From NCBI GenBank assembly GCA_947493265.1, contig CANLQL010000001.1, forward strand, positions 434,001 to 498,000: a DNA stretch of 64,000 nt. The letters are read 5' to 3'. Positions within the stretch are counted from its first letter, which is position 1, and each line of letters opens with the position of its first letter. This stretch comes from an uncultured Litoreibacter sp. Lineage in GTDB: Bacteria; Pseudomonadota; Alphaproteobacteria; Rhodobacterales; Rhodobacteraceae. Below the pieces are notes generated by a model, which was not told the DNA's origin, searched no databases, and saw only the letters and a program-made list of their open reading frames with translations. Made by a program: the position numbers and the translations under genes. Of this stretch, positions 7,926-16,536 are shown in pieces.

Positions 7926-10184
7926 ATGAAGAAATTACCCACCAAAGCAGAGGTCCTGGATTGGATCACCGAGCATCCGACACAAGGATCCAAGCGCGAT
8001 ATCGCGAAAGCATTTGGCATCAAGGGTGCGGCGCGCATTGATCTGAAGCGCATCCTCAAAGAGTTGGAGGCCGAGGGCCATCTGACGAAGCGCAAGCGGA
8101 ACTATCGCGATGCAGATGGTCTGCCGCCAGTTTCCGTATTGCGCGTGATGGCCCCCAATCGTAACGGTGACCAGTATCTTGAGCCGGTTGAGTGGGAAGG
8201 TGATGATCCTGCCCCGCGCATCTTGCTTGTCAGCTCAAAGAAAGATGGTGCCTTGGGTGACGGCGACCGCATTCTAGGCAGGCTGGCCAAAGTCTCAGGT
8301 GAGGATCACGCTTATGAGGCGCGGGTCATTCGACGTATCGGCGAAAGCCCTGACAAGATATTGGGAATTTTCAAATCTACGGCTGAAGGTGGTCGGATCA
8401 CGCCGATTGACAAAGGTGCTGACAAGGAATGGCGGGTTCCACCGGGTGCCATGTCAGGGGCCAAAGACGGGGAGTTGGTCGAAGCGGAACAGTCAGGTCC
8501 GAAATCTCGAATGGGGTTGCCGCAAGCCAGAATAACCGCCCGCTTGGGCGACCCGACGGCCGCACGATCTGTGTCGCTGATTGCGATCCATCAACACGGC
8601 ATTCCCGATGCTTTCCCCGAGGAGGTTGTTGCTGCCGCTGAGTCCGCGAAACCAGTTAAGCTGGGAAAAAGAACAGATCTGCGCGAGTTGCCTTTGGTGA
8701 CAATCGATCCTTCTGACGCGCGGGACCACGACGATGCATGTTTCGTGCAGGACGACACAGATGGGAATAATCCCGGCGGCTTTGTCTTGTGGGTCGCGAT
8801 TGCGGATGTCGCGCATTACGTCCAGCCGGGGTCCGAGCTGGATCGAGAGGCGCGCAAACGCGGCAATTCCACTTACTTCCCGGACCGCGTCGTGCCGATG
8901 CTGCCGGATGCCCTGTCAGGGGATTTGTGTTCTCTTCACGAAGGGGTGGATCGGGCCTGTCTGGCGGTTCGGATCGTTCTGGATGCGACCGGCAAAAAGC
9001 TGAGGCATGAATTTCACCGTGGGCTGATGCGCAGCCATGCTTCCCTGAACTATCAAGAGGTGCAGGCCGCGCAAGATGGCGCGCCAAATGAAAAGACTGC
9101 GCCGTTTCTTAAAGATGTAATTGTGCCGCTTTATCGGGCATATGGCGCTTTGGTCAAAGCCCGCGCCCGCCGCGAGCCGTTGGAGCTGAACCTACCCGAG
9201 CGCCAGATCGTGTTGGATGACACCGGAAAGGTGACGTCGGTTGCGTTTCGTGATCGGTTAGATGCCCACAAAATGATCGAAGAATTTATGGTGCTGGCAA
9301 ATGTTTGCGCTGCGGAAACGTTGATCAAAAAGAAGACGCCGCTGTTGTTCCGGGTCCATGAAGAACCGGGGCCAGAAAAACTGGATGCACTGCGCGAGAT
9401 TGCGCAAGCCAGCGGGTTTAGCATGGCGAAAGGCCAGGTGCTCAAGACAGAGCATTTGAACCGCCTTTTGACCCAGGCTGCGGAAACTGAGCATGCGGAG
9501 TTGATGAATATCTCGGCGTTGCGGTCGATGACACAAGCCTATTACGGCCCGGAAAATTTTGGGCATTTCGGTCTCGCGTTGCAGAACTACGCGCATTTCA
9601 CGTCGCCCATTCGCCGGTATGCGGATTTGATCGTGCATCGCGGCCTGATCGCGGCGCATGGCTGGGGCGACGATGGGTTGTCCGCTGAAGAAGCAGATCG
9701 TCTGAAGGAAACGGGGGAGCTGATTTCCCAAACCGAACGCCGCTCCATGATGGCGGAACGCGACACGGCCGATCGGTATCTGGCGGCGTATCTGGCTGAC
9801 CGAGTTGGCACAGAGCTTGCTGGCCGAATTTCTGGGATCGCGCGGTTTGGGGCGTTTGTGAAACTGGAAGAAACCGGGGCCGATGGATTGATACCGATCA
9901 GTTCTATCGGGCGCGAATATTTCGTGCACAACCGCGACGCGCAAACACTGACTGGTGACAGTACGGGCTTGGTGATCGGGATCGGTCAACAGGTCCTGGT
10001 TCGATTGGCAGAAGCCACGCCGATGACCGGGGGGTTGATGCTGGAATTGCTTGAATTGGACGGCAACGCGTTGCCGCGGCGTGCAGGGTTTGCGCGCAAG
10101 TCTTCTGGCAAAGGACGCAAACAGTCAGCTGCGCGCAAACGCGGGTCCAAGTTGAAGAAGAAAGCGTCGCGCAGGCGGAACTAA
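7926..10184 (+). CDS. rnr: Ribonuclease R
   Basis: A 752-residue 3'-5' exoribonuclease of the RNB family, acting on structured RNA. Domain order is visible: an N-terminal winged-helix segment (about 1-70), cold-shock-like domains, the catalytic RNB domain from about residue 250 with the Asp cluster DPSDARDHDDACF, the signature HFTSPIRRYADLIVHR near residue 560, an S1 domain (about 626-705, GRISGIARFGAFVKL) and a Lys/Arg-rich tail of about 35 residues. Preceded by a GGCGAGG ribosome site. Length is typical. Confidence 0.97.
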   Translation: MKKLPTKAEVLDWITEHPTQGSKRDIAKAFGIKGAARIDLKRILKELEAEGHLTKRKRNYRDADGLPPVSVLRVMAPNRNGDQYLEPVEWEGDDPAPRILLVSSKKDGALGDGDRILGRLAKVSGEDHAYEARVIRRIGESPDKILGIFKSTAEGGRITPIDKGADKEWRVPPGAMSGAKDGELVEAEQSGPKSRMGLPQARITARLGDPTAARSVSLIAIHQHGIPDAFPEEVVAAAESAKPVKLGKRTDLRELPLVTIDPSDARDHDDACFVQDDTDGNNPGGFVLWVAIADVAHYVQPGSELDREARKRGNSTYFPDRVVPMLPDALSGDLCSLHEGVDRACLAVRIVLDATGKKLRHEFHRGLMRSHASLNYQEVQAAQDGAPNEKTAPFLKDVIVPLYRAYGALVKARARREPLELNLPERQIVLDDTGKVTSVAFRDRLDAHKMIEEFMVLANVCAAETLIKKKTPLLFRVHEEPGPEKLDALREIAQASGFSMAKGQVLKTEHLNRLLTQAAETEHAELMNISALRSMTQAYYGPENFGHFGLALQNYAHFTSPIRRYADLIVHRGLIAAHGWGDDGLSAEEADRLKETGELISQTERRSMMAERDTADRYLAAYLADRVGTELAGRISGIARFGAFVKLEETGADGLIPISSIGREYFVHNRDAQTLTGDSTGLVIGIGQQVLVRLAEATPMTGGLMLELLELDGNALPRRAGFARKSSGKGRKQSAARKRGSKLKKKASRRRN

Positions 10185-10187
10185 GCC

Positions 10188-10205
10188 CATCGCCTTTTTG
10201 CGATG
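10188..10205 (+). terminator. Weak hairpin after rnr
   Basis: CATCGC-cttttt-GCGATG forms a six-base-pair stem nine bases after the rnr stop. There is no T-run after it, so it is at best a weak terminator. Confidence 0.25.
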
Positions 10206-10276
10206 CTTCCGAAGCGGCGCGCGCTGGGCTATACTGCTTTTCAAGATCGACACCAGTCGGCGAAAGGTATTCAGGC

Positions 10277-11590
10277 ATGACGCAGATAAAACGACGGTTT
10301 CTGGCTTCCATATTCACTTCATTGATCCTTTTTGGAGGGTCTGCCGCGCTTGCGCTGGAGGCGTCCATCAGGCCGTTGCTGCGCCCTGCGCCGGTGATTG
10401 ATGCAGCACTTGAACGGTCCCAGAGGCCACAACCTCGCACTGCACAATCAGAGCTGAAGCCAGTGCTTGTGGCCAGCAATGCGCGGTTTGACCGGTGGGT
10501 AACGTCGTTCCGCCCGCGTGCGTTGCGGCAGGGCATTTCCGGCTCGACTTTTGATCGGGCGTTTCGTGGAGTGCAGTTCGACCCTGATGTGATTGAGCGA
10601 GACAGAAATCAGTCTGAGTTCACGAAAACGCTTTGGGAGTATCTGGATAGCGCGGTCAGTTCCAGCAGGATCAAGAATGGCAAAGCGGCCCTGCGCAAAC
10701 ACAAGCGCACGTTGGACCGGATCGAGGCCAAATACGGTGTCGACAAGGAGGTCGTGACAGCGGTTTGGGGTTTGGAAAGTGCCTATGGTGCGGTGCGGGG
10801 CAGCAAGGATTTGATAGGGTCGCTTGCGACACTGGCCTATGAAGGACGGCGCGGAAAGTTTTTCGAAGCACAGTTGATTGCGGCGTTAAAGATCATTCAA
10901 GCAGGTGATGTGGCCCCCAGAAGCATGACTGGCAGCTGGGCCGGGGCGATGGGGCATACGCAGTTTATTCCGACATCGTATCTGGCCTATGCGGTCGATT
11001 TTACCGGTGATGGAAAACGCGATATCTGGAGCGATGATCCAACGGATGCACTTGCGTCAACAGCCGCATATTTGGCGCGATTTGGTTGGGTGAAAAACCA
11101 GCCTTGGGGCGTCGAAGTGACGTTGCCGCGAAATTTCAACTTTGCTTTGGCAAGCCGGAAAATACAGAAATCGCCAGCTCAATGGGCCGCACTTGGTGTC
11201 ACGGGCGTGTCTGGTCCGGTCCGAAACTATGGCTCCGCCTCGATCCTGCTTCCTGCCGGGGCCAACGGTGCCGCGTTCATGATCTTCAAGAACTTCTCGG
11301 TGATTGAACGCTACAACACCGCTGATGCTTACGTGATCGGGGTTGGGCATTTGTCGGATCGCTTAAAGGGCGGCCCGGCGATCAAAGCCAATTGGCCACG
11401 GGGTGATCGGGCGCTGAAATTTGCCGAGCGTAAAGAAATGCAGCGCTTGCTGACACGCGCGGGATTTCCGACCAAAGCCGATGGCAAGATCGGTCCACTG
11501 ACGATTGAATCCGTTCGGGCGTTCCAGCGTTCCAAAGGGTTGGTGCCTGATGGATACGCGTCGCTGCGGATCCTGAATATGTTGCGGTGA
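10277..11590 (+). CDS. Lytic murein transglycosylase, MltB family
   Basis: A 437-residue secreted GH103-type lytic transglycosylase cleaving the MurNAc-GlcNAc bond to 1,6-anhydro products. It has a signal peptide (about 1-27, ending SAALALE), a catalytic domain with the family core KYGVDKEVVTAVWGLESAYG (the Glu is the general acid) and the GSWAGAMGHTQFIPTSY block, and a C-terminal PG_binding_1 domain (about 375-437: KIGPLTIESVRAFQRSKGL). There is no lipobox, so it is likely soluble periplasmic. It appears monocistronic and is convergent with the Lrp gene. Confidence 0.93.
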   Translation: MTQIKRRFLASIFTSLILFGGSAALALEASIRPLLRPAPVIDAALERSQRPQPRTAQSELKPVLVASNARFDRWVTSFRPRALRQGISGSTFDRAFRGVQFDPDVIERDRNQSEFTKTLWEYLDSAVSSSRIKNGKAALRKHKRTLDRIEAKYGVDKEVVTAVWGLESAYGAVRGSKDLIGSLATLAYEGRRGKFFEAQLIAALKIIQAGDVAPRSMTGSWAGAMGHTQFIPTSYLAYAVDFTGDGKRDIWSDDPTDALASTAAYLARFGWVKNQPWGVEVTLPRNFNFALASRKIQKSPAQWAALGVTGVSGPVRNYGSASILLPAGANGAAFMIFKNFSVIERYNTADAYVIGVGHLSDRLKGGPAIKANWPRGDRALKFAERKEMQRLLTRAGFPTKADGKIGPLTIESVRAFQRSKGLVPDGYASLRILNMLR

Positions 11591-11597
11591 AGCGCGG

Positions 11598-12080
11598 CTA
11601 GGCGGGTGCAGACAACCCGCGGAATTCCTGGCCGTCCTTGACCACTTCCATCACCGCGAAGGAATTCGTGTGCATGATGCCGGGCAGTTTGTTGATCACG
11701 TCACCCAGAACATCGCGAAAATGCACCATATCACGCGTGCGAACTGTCAGAAGGTAGTCGAACGAGCCTGCCACCATCATACAATTTTCGACCTCGGCGA
11801 TGTCCTTCACGGCGAGGTTGAAATCATCGAGCGAGTTATCACCGCCCGTTGCAGACAATGAAACCTGCACGATTGTCAGGTGACCGTAGCCCAGTTTCGG
11901 CATGTTCAAATTGGCGCGATACCCGTCGATATATCCGGATCTTTCCAGTCTTCTGACCCGCTCTGAACAGGGGGTGTTGGTCAGGTTTACGCGGGTCGCA
12001 AGCTCAACGATGGATAGGCGACCATCCGCTTCCAATTCCTCAAGAATCCGCCGGTCGATCCGATCTAAATCTCTGCTCAA
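11598..12080 (-). CDS. Lrp/AsnC-family transcriptional regulator
   Basis: A 160-residue leucine-responsive-type regulator: an N-terminal helix-turn-helix (residues about 5-60, IVELATRVNLTNTPCSERVRRLE) and a C-terminal RAM ligand-binding domain (VAGSFDYLLTVRTRDM). It begins with TTG, since the nearby ATG at 12087 is out of frame; an AGGA lies ten bases upstream. It is divergent from the usp-alanine symporter pair, so the likely target is that pair and the likely effector an amino acid, by inference from position. Confidence 0.9.
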   Translation of the reverse strand: MSRDLDRIDRRILEELEADGRLSIVELATRVNLTNTPCSERVRRLERSGYIDGYRANLNMPKLGYGHLTIVQVSLSATGGDNSLDDFNLAVKDIAEVENCMMVAGSFDYLLTVRTRDMVHFRDVLGDVINKLPGIMHTNSFAVMEVVKDGQEFRGLSAPA

Positions 12081-12224
12081 TGGTCATTTTTCCTGTTTTG
12101 ATGCTAGAATAAGTGAAATTTACCTAATTTAAACCCCAAAAAATATGCAAACACTAGTGATTATCACCAATAGTGAGGGCGGGGCATTTATCGACCAATT
12201 ATCGGCTATGCTTGCTCCATTACC

Positions 12225-12240
12225 GAAAGCCGCGGCTTTC
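12225..12240. promoter_or_regulatory. Perfect 16-base palindrome between lrp-like gene and usp
   Basis: GAAAGCCGCGGCTTTC is fully self-complementary and sits 35 bases before the usp start, in the divergent regulatory region. It is GC-rich at the centre, unlike typical Lrp sites, so it may be an operator of another factor or a leader hairpin. Confidence 0.4.
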
Positions 12241-12275
12241 CAATTCGAAAAAACAACTGGAACACGGAGGACAAA

Positions 12276-12713
12276 ATGACTGCAAAAATCGTCATTGGAC
12301 TTGACGGGACAGACACCGGCGAGCGCGCTCTTGCGTTTGCAAAGGATCTGGCGTCACGGATGGAGGGCTGCGAGTTGCTTGCCATCTATGTAATTGAATG
12401 GTCGCCGTTCACATTTCAAACACCCGAAGAAAACGAACAACGCCATAAGCGGCGTGAGGAAGAGATCGAACTTGCAAATACAAGGATCGTGACACCTGCC
12501 GTGGAGGCTTTGCAAAAAGCCGGGTTCAAAGCTGAAGGCATGGTGCGCCACGGTGATGTAGCAGAAACGTTGAACGCGTTGACGGTCAAGCATGGCGGTT
12601 CTCAGATCGTTGTCGGCCGGGCGTCATCGAGCGGATTTGCAAATCGCATTTTCGGAAGTTCTACGCAAAATCTTGTGATGCACGCAGACGTGCCTGTCAC
12701 AGTCGTCGGTTAG
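12276..12713 (+). CDS. Universal stress protein, UspA family
   Basis: A 145-residue single-domain Usp: N-terminal KIVIGLDGTDTGERAL and C-terminal glycine-rich nucleotide-binding-type loop (VVGRASSSGFANRIFGSSTQNLV), then PVTVVG. An excellent ribosome site (GGAGG) precedes ATG 12276. Nine bases separate it from the downstream alanine/sodium symporter, so it is probably a partner or modulator of that transporter's expression unit. Confidence 0.93.
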   Translation: MTAKIVIGLDGTDTGERALAFAKDLASRMEGCELLAIYVIEWSPFTFQTPEENEQRHKRREEEIELANTRIVTPAVEALQKAGFKAEGMVRHGDVAETLNALTVKHGGSQIVVGRASSSGFANRIFGSSTQNLVMHADVPVTVVG

Positions 12714-12722
12714 GGGGACACC

Positions 12723-14276
12723 ATGATACATCAATCCAAACTCTGGCTTGGCAGCATCGCTGCAACGATGATGGCAAGCCCGCTCGCAGCGCAAGAAGCC
12801 ATGGGCATCGATGCGAAAGTCAATGAGGCGTTTGCCAATTTGACAGGGCCTTTTGTCAGTCTGATCTTTGCGCCCTTCCCGGGAACAAGCTTTCCCTGGA
12901 TCGTTATGTGGCTGGTGATCGCGGCCACAATTTTTACTTTGTACTTTGGTTTTGTTCAGTTCCGGTTTTTCAAACACTCCATCCAATTGGTCAAAGGGGA
13001 CTATTCAGATCCCAATGACGCGGGGGAGGTCAGTCACTTTCAAGCGCTAGCTACGGCCTTGTCGGGGACAGTTGGTCTTGGGAATATCGCGGGTGTTGCC
13101 GTGGCAGTCGGAATCGGCGGACCCGGGGCTACGTTCTGGATGATCCTTGCGGGCCTTCTGGGCATGGCTTCGAAATTCACCGAATGTACGCTGGGCGTGA
13201 AATACCGCAACGAGTATGAAGACGGGACCGTCTCTGGTGGTCCGATGTACTATATCTCCAAAGGGTTCAGCGAACTGGGTCTTCCCGGTGGTAAGATCCT
13301 TGCGGTGCTGTTCTCAGTCTTCTGTATTCTGGGTGCCCTTGGCGGTGGTAACATGTTCCAAGCCAACCAGGCACATGCGCAGATATCGGGCATTGTCGGG
13401 GACTATCCGGGCTGGATTACAGGGATCATCTTCGCGGCTGTCGTCTTTGCCGTGATCGTTGGCGGGATCAAATCGATTGCCAATGTGACCGAAAAAGTCG
13501 TCCCGTTTATGGGCATTCTTTATGTCGGTGCAGCGCTGGTTATCCTGATCGTGAACTTCAACATGATCGGCTGGGCATTTGGTCAGATCTTCGCAGGTGC
13601 CTTCACCGGCCTTGGCGTGGCAGGCGGTTTTGTCGGTGCATTGATCCAAGGTTTCAAACGGGCGGCGTTTTCGAACGAAGCCGGTGTTGGGTCGGCGGCG
13701 ATCGCGCACTCTGCGGTGAAAACCAAAGAGCCGATCACCGAAGGCTTCGTATCCTTGCTCGAGCCTCTTATCGATACGGTTGTGATCTGTACGATGACTG
13801 CTTTGGTGATCATCATTTCGCAACAGCTGATCATTGATGAGGCGACTGGCAACTACATGCTCAACGAAGCTGGCACAGCCATTGCGACAGTTGATGGCAA
13901 TTCTGGTGTCGCGTTGACATCGGCAGCATTCGCATCGGGCATCAGTTGGTTCCCATATGTGCTGGCCATTGCGGTTGTGCTGTTCGCGTTCTCGACGATG
14001 ATCTCCTGGAGCTATTACGGCTTGAAGGCTTGGACCTACTTGTTCGGGGAGGGCAAAACCTCCGAGCTGGTTTTCAAAGTCATCTTCTGCATCTTCATCG
14101 TGATCGGTGCGGCGGCCAGCCTGGGTCCTGTGATCGACTTCTCGGATGCGGCGATCTTTGCGATGGCTGTGGTGAACATCTTCTGCCTCTACTTCTTGAT
14201 GAAGTTGGTTAAGCAGGAACTGAACTCCTACGCGGCCCGTTTGGAAAGCGGCGAGATTCAGAAGTTCTCACACTAA
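12723..14276 (+). CDS. Sodium:alanine/glycine symporter (AGCS family)
   Basis: A 517-residue inner-membrane amino acid:cation symporter. After a signal-like N-terminus (to about residue 22) there are about ten to eleven membrane segments. Family signatures include HFQALATALSGTVGLGNIAGVAVA, GPGATFWMILAGLLGMASKF, and GFKRAAFSNEAGVGSAAIAHSA. Substrate is inferred as alanine or glycine from family. It is cotranscribed with usp, divergent from the Lrp regulator, and ends in a strong terminator. Confidence 0.93.
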   Translation: MIHQSKLWLGSIAATMMASPLAAQEAMGIDAKVNEAFANLTGPFVSLIFAPFPGTSFPWIVMWLVIAATIFTLYFGFVQFRFFKHSIQLVKGDYSDPNDAGEVSHFQALATALSGTVGLGNIAGVAVAVGIGGPGATFWMILAGLLGMASKFTECTLGVKYRNEYEDGTVSGGPMYYISKGFSELGLPGGKILAVLFSVFCILGALGGGNMFQANQAHAQISGIVGDYPGWITGIIFAAVVFAVIVGGIKSIANVTEKVVPFMGILYVGAALVILIVNFNMIGWAFGQIFAGAFTGLGVAGGFVGALIQGFKRAAFSNEAGVGSAAIAHSAVKTKEPITEGFVSLLEPLIDTVVICTMTALVIIISQQLIIDEATGNYMLNEAGTAIATVDGNSGVALTSAAFASGISWFPYVLAIAVVLFAFSTMISWSYYGLKAWTYLFGEGKTSELVFKVIFCIFIVIGAAASLGPVIDFSDAAIFAMAVVNIFCLYFLMKLVKQELNSYAARLESGEIQKFSH

Positions 14277-14284
14277 ATCCCTTT

Positions 14285-14320
14285 CGCCGGCGCAGCTTGG
14301 TTGCGCCGGCGATGTTTTCT
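14285..14320 (+). terminator. Rho-independent terminator of the usp-symporter operon
   Basis: A perfect ten-base-pair GC-rich stem, CGCCGGCGCA (14285-14294) and TGCGCCGGCG (14302-14311), with a seven-base loop, then ATGTTTTCT. It starts nine bases after the symporter stop. Confidence 0.85.
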
Positions 14321-14398
14321 GCATCAGCAGACCCTCTAGACAATTCCGCCCTCCCCCGTGATGGTCAGGTCGCAAGTGGACAGGCAGGGGATTGTTAG

Positions 14399-15400
14399 AT
14401 GAAGACACGTCAGTTGGGCCAAAACGGCCCGTTCGTGCACCCAATAGGCATCGGAGCGATGTCGTTTTCAAATTTCTACGGCCCAACGGATGAAGCCCAA
14501 AGCCATGCTATTCTGGATGTGGCTATGGACGCAGGCGTCAGCCATATCGATACCGCCAATGTCTACGGTATGGGCACGTCCGAGACTGTGATCGGGACCT
14601 ATCTGAAAGGCAATCCTGAGGCGAAAGATCATTTCAAGATTGCGACCAAAGGGTCGTTGAAACGAAACCCTGACGGGCCGGGAAATATCTTTGACAATTC
14701 CCGCGAACATCTAACGTCTGAACTTGAGGCCAGCCTGAAACGCCTGAAAGTGGACGCGGTTGATTTATATTATGTGCATCGTCGCGACCCTGACATCCCC
14801 ATCGAAGAGGTGACAGAAACGCTTGCCGCATTGGTCAAATCCGGAAAGACCAAAACGATAGGGTTTTCAGAAATAGCACCGACCTCGCTACGGCGTGCGC
14901 ATGCTGTTCACCCCGTTGCAGCTGTGCAATCCGAATATTCGCTATCGACCCGCTCTCCTGAAATGGGATTGGTGCAGACATGTGCTGAGCTTGGCATTGC
15001 TATGGTCGCATTTTCCCCGGTTGGGCGGTCTTTGTTGACCGATGCGCCGCTTAGCTTTGACGCGGTTCAAGACCTTCCGTTTCTGGTTAACAATCCACGG
15101 TTTTTGGAGCCGAACTACAGCGCAAATATCGCCGCGATGACCCCTTTCCGTAAACTTGCAGCGGATATGGGGATGTCTGCCGCAGGGCTCGCGATTGCCT
15201 GGGTATTGGCGCAAGGGGATCATGTCATCCCGATCCCAGGCACACGGTCGGTCAAACATTTTTCCGAGCTCTTGCAAGCTGCCGACCGCCCGCTGACCGC
15301 CGAGGAGATCGTGCAGATAGATGGGGTATTGCCCATCGGCTGGGCGCATGGCGACCGGTACTCCGTCGCACAATGGATTGGTCCCGAAAAATACTGCTGA
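14399..15400 (+). CDS. Aldo/keto reductase
   Basis: A 333-residue NADPH-dependent oxidoreductase with the (beta/alpha)8 fold. Catalytic-tetrad regions are visible: IDTANVYGMG (Asp and Tyr), ATKGSLKRN (Lys), and DLYYVHRRD (His). The NADP-binding end shows IPGTRSVKHFSELLQAAD. It resembles the YajO/perakine-reductase-like branch. Its physiological substrate is not evident. It lies 48 bases before the methyltransferase gene and may be cotranscribed. Confidence 0.9.
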   Translation: MKTRQLGQNGPFVHPIGIGAMSFSNFYGPTDEAQSHAILDVAMDAGVSHIDTANVYGMGTSETVIGTYLKGNPEAKDHFKIATKGSLKRNPDGPGNIFDNSREHLTSELEASLKRLKVDAVDLYYVHRRDPDIPIEEVTETLAALVKSGKTKTIGFSEIAPTSLRRAHAVHPVAAVQSEYSLSTRSPEMGLVQTCAELGIAMVAFSPVGRSLLTDAPLSFDAVQDLPFLVNNPRFLEPNYSANIAAMTPFRKLAADMGMSAAGLAIAWVLAQGDHVIPIPGTRSVKHFSELLQAADRPLTAEEIVQIDGVLPIGWAHGDRYSVAQWIGPEKYC

Positions 15401-15448
15401 ATTTCTGCCAAACGATGTAGAGTCGGGGGAAATGGCGTCGGGGCGGAC

Positions 15449-16285
15449 ATGACCAATACGGATGATTTTGAGAAAATGGAGCGGGACGGCTGGTCTGATC
15501 CCGTGATTGCAAAAGGCTATGCCGATGGATTTGAAAATGCCGCGCGCCTAGTTGCACAGAAATTGGCAGATTTGGTGCGCGCTGGCCCAGGAACGGCGGT
15601 TCTTGACCTCTGTACCGGTCCAGGTGACGTCGCGGCTGAACTGGTTAGGCGCGGGGCGACGGTGACAGGTTTGGACTTCTCAGCTGCTATGATTTCACTT
15701 GCGACCAAAGCAGTCCCTGGTGCGCGCTTTGTCCAAGGTGATGCAATGGCGATGGACTTTGAGGATCAGTGCTTCGATGCGGTCACGATCGGGTTTGGCG
15801 TCCCGCATTTTCCGGATACAGACCGCGGTCTTTCAGAAGTTGCGCGGGTCTTGAAACCGGGCGGTAAATTGGCGTTCTCCATTTGGTACGGGAAGGGGTC
15901 AGCCGGGTCGTTCGGGTGGCTATTCGATGCGGTGGGACGGCTTGGCGATCCGTCCGTTTCATTACCCGACGGTCCAGACGCGCACCTTTTGTCGAACCGG
16001 GATGTGGCGGAAGAGATGGTCACAAAGGCGGGGTTTTCTGATGTCCAGTTCGTGGATATCCCCTCTGAGATTTGGGTGCCTAAACCGGATAGTCTTTTTG
16101 ATGTCTTCGACAAGGGTGCGGTTCGCGCTGCATCGCTTCTTGGTGGACAACCAGACCATTTGCGCGATGCGATCCGCGCAGATTTGGCCGCGCGCGTTGT
16201 TGCTGAAGGGCAATCTAAAGATAGCGGGTATGTGGTTCCGGCACCGTCAGTGGCAATATCGGCGAAGCGTGTAACGGCGGCATAG
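15449..16285 (+). CDS. Class I SAM-dependent methyltransferase
   Basis: A 278-residue Rossmann-fold methyltransferase. Motif I (VLDLCTGPGDVAAEL) lies near residue 50, followed by VTGLDFSAAMISLA and a motif-II-like FDAVTIGFGVPHF, then ARVLKPGGKLAFSIW. This is the UbiE/Methyltransf_11 type; the acceptor is unknown. ATG 15449 is the only clear start. Confidence 0.85.
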   Translation: MTNTDDFEKMERDGWSDPVIAKGYADGFENAARLVAQKLADLVRAGPGTAVLDLCTGPGDVAAELVRRGATVTGLDFSAAMISLATKAVPGARFVQGDAMAMDFEDQCFDAVTIGFGVPHFPDTDRGLSEVARVLKPGGKLAFSIWYGKGSAGSFGWLFDAVGRLGDPSVSLPDGPDAHLLSNRDVAEEMVTKAGFSDVQFVDIPSEIWVPKPDSLFDVFDKGAVRAASLLGGQPDHLRDAIRADLAARVVAEGQSKDSGYVVPAPSVAISAKRVTAA

Positions 16286-16415
16286 CGCAGGCTGGAATGG
16301 TGCGCCATGCACTATCTATGCGCGCTCAGTGTCGGTGCGCGCGTCATCGTGTTCGATCGCTCTCTATTTCGTGCCTGCTAAAAAAACTGTTTCAAGTCAG
16401 TATATTGTGAATAAA

Positions 16416-16431
16416 TGAGGTGCGTACCTCA
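16416..16431. promoter_or_regulatory. LacI-type operator, copy 1
   Basis: GAGGTGCGTACCTC (16417-16430), flanked by T and A, is a palindrome with a central CG, the layout bound by LacI-family dimers. It is identical to copy 2, with 30 bases between equivalent positions. The probable ligand is the LacI-type regulator encoded at 24118 in the same operon. Confidence 0.65.
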
Positions 16432-16444
16432 AAAATTCGTAGAC

Positions 16445-16462
16445 TTGAGGTGCGTACCTCAA
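16445..16462. promoter_or_regulatory. LacI-type operator, copy 2
   Basis: TTGAGGTGCGTACCTCAA is an 18-base dyad with central CG. The 30-base spacing from copy 1 puts both on nearly the same DNA face, which would favour cooperative binding. Confidence 0.65.
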
Positions 16463-16536
16463 ATAGCATGAGCTTGTCTGATTGACGAATCGGCCACCGA
16501 GGAGGGCGGCCGACTTTCACACTGGGAGGACTATCA

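Larger units (their letters stand above)
16286..16536 (+). promoter_or_regulatory. Control region of the polyol/sugar operon
   Basis: A 251-base gap with two copies of an 18-base palindrome (see the operator entries), followed by a leader containing a six-base inverted repeat TCGGCC/GGCCGA (16490-16513) and a GGGAGGA ribosome site before the binding-protein gene. The left part is AT-rich near 16380-16415 and probably contains the promoter, which I could not fix precisely. Confidence 0.6.

Noticed and set aside
12081-12722. Glycine riboswitch before the amino acid symporter
   Set aside because: No tandem aptamer-like structure seen; the symporter follows a usp gene with a normal ribosome site and only nine bases between.
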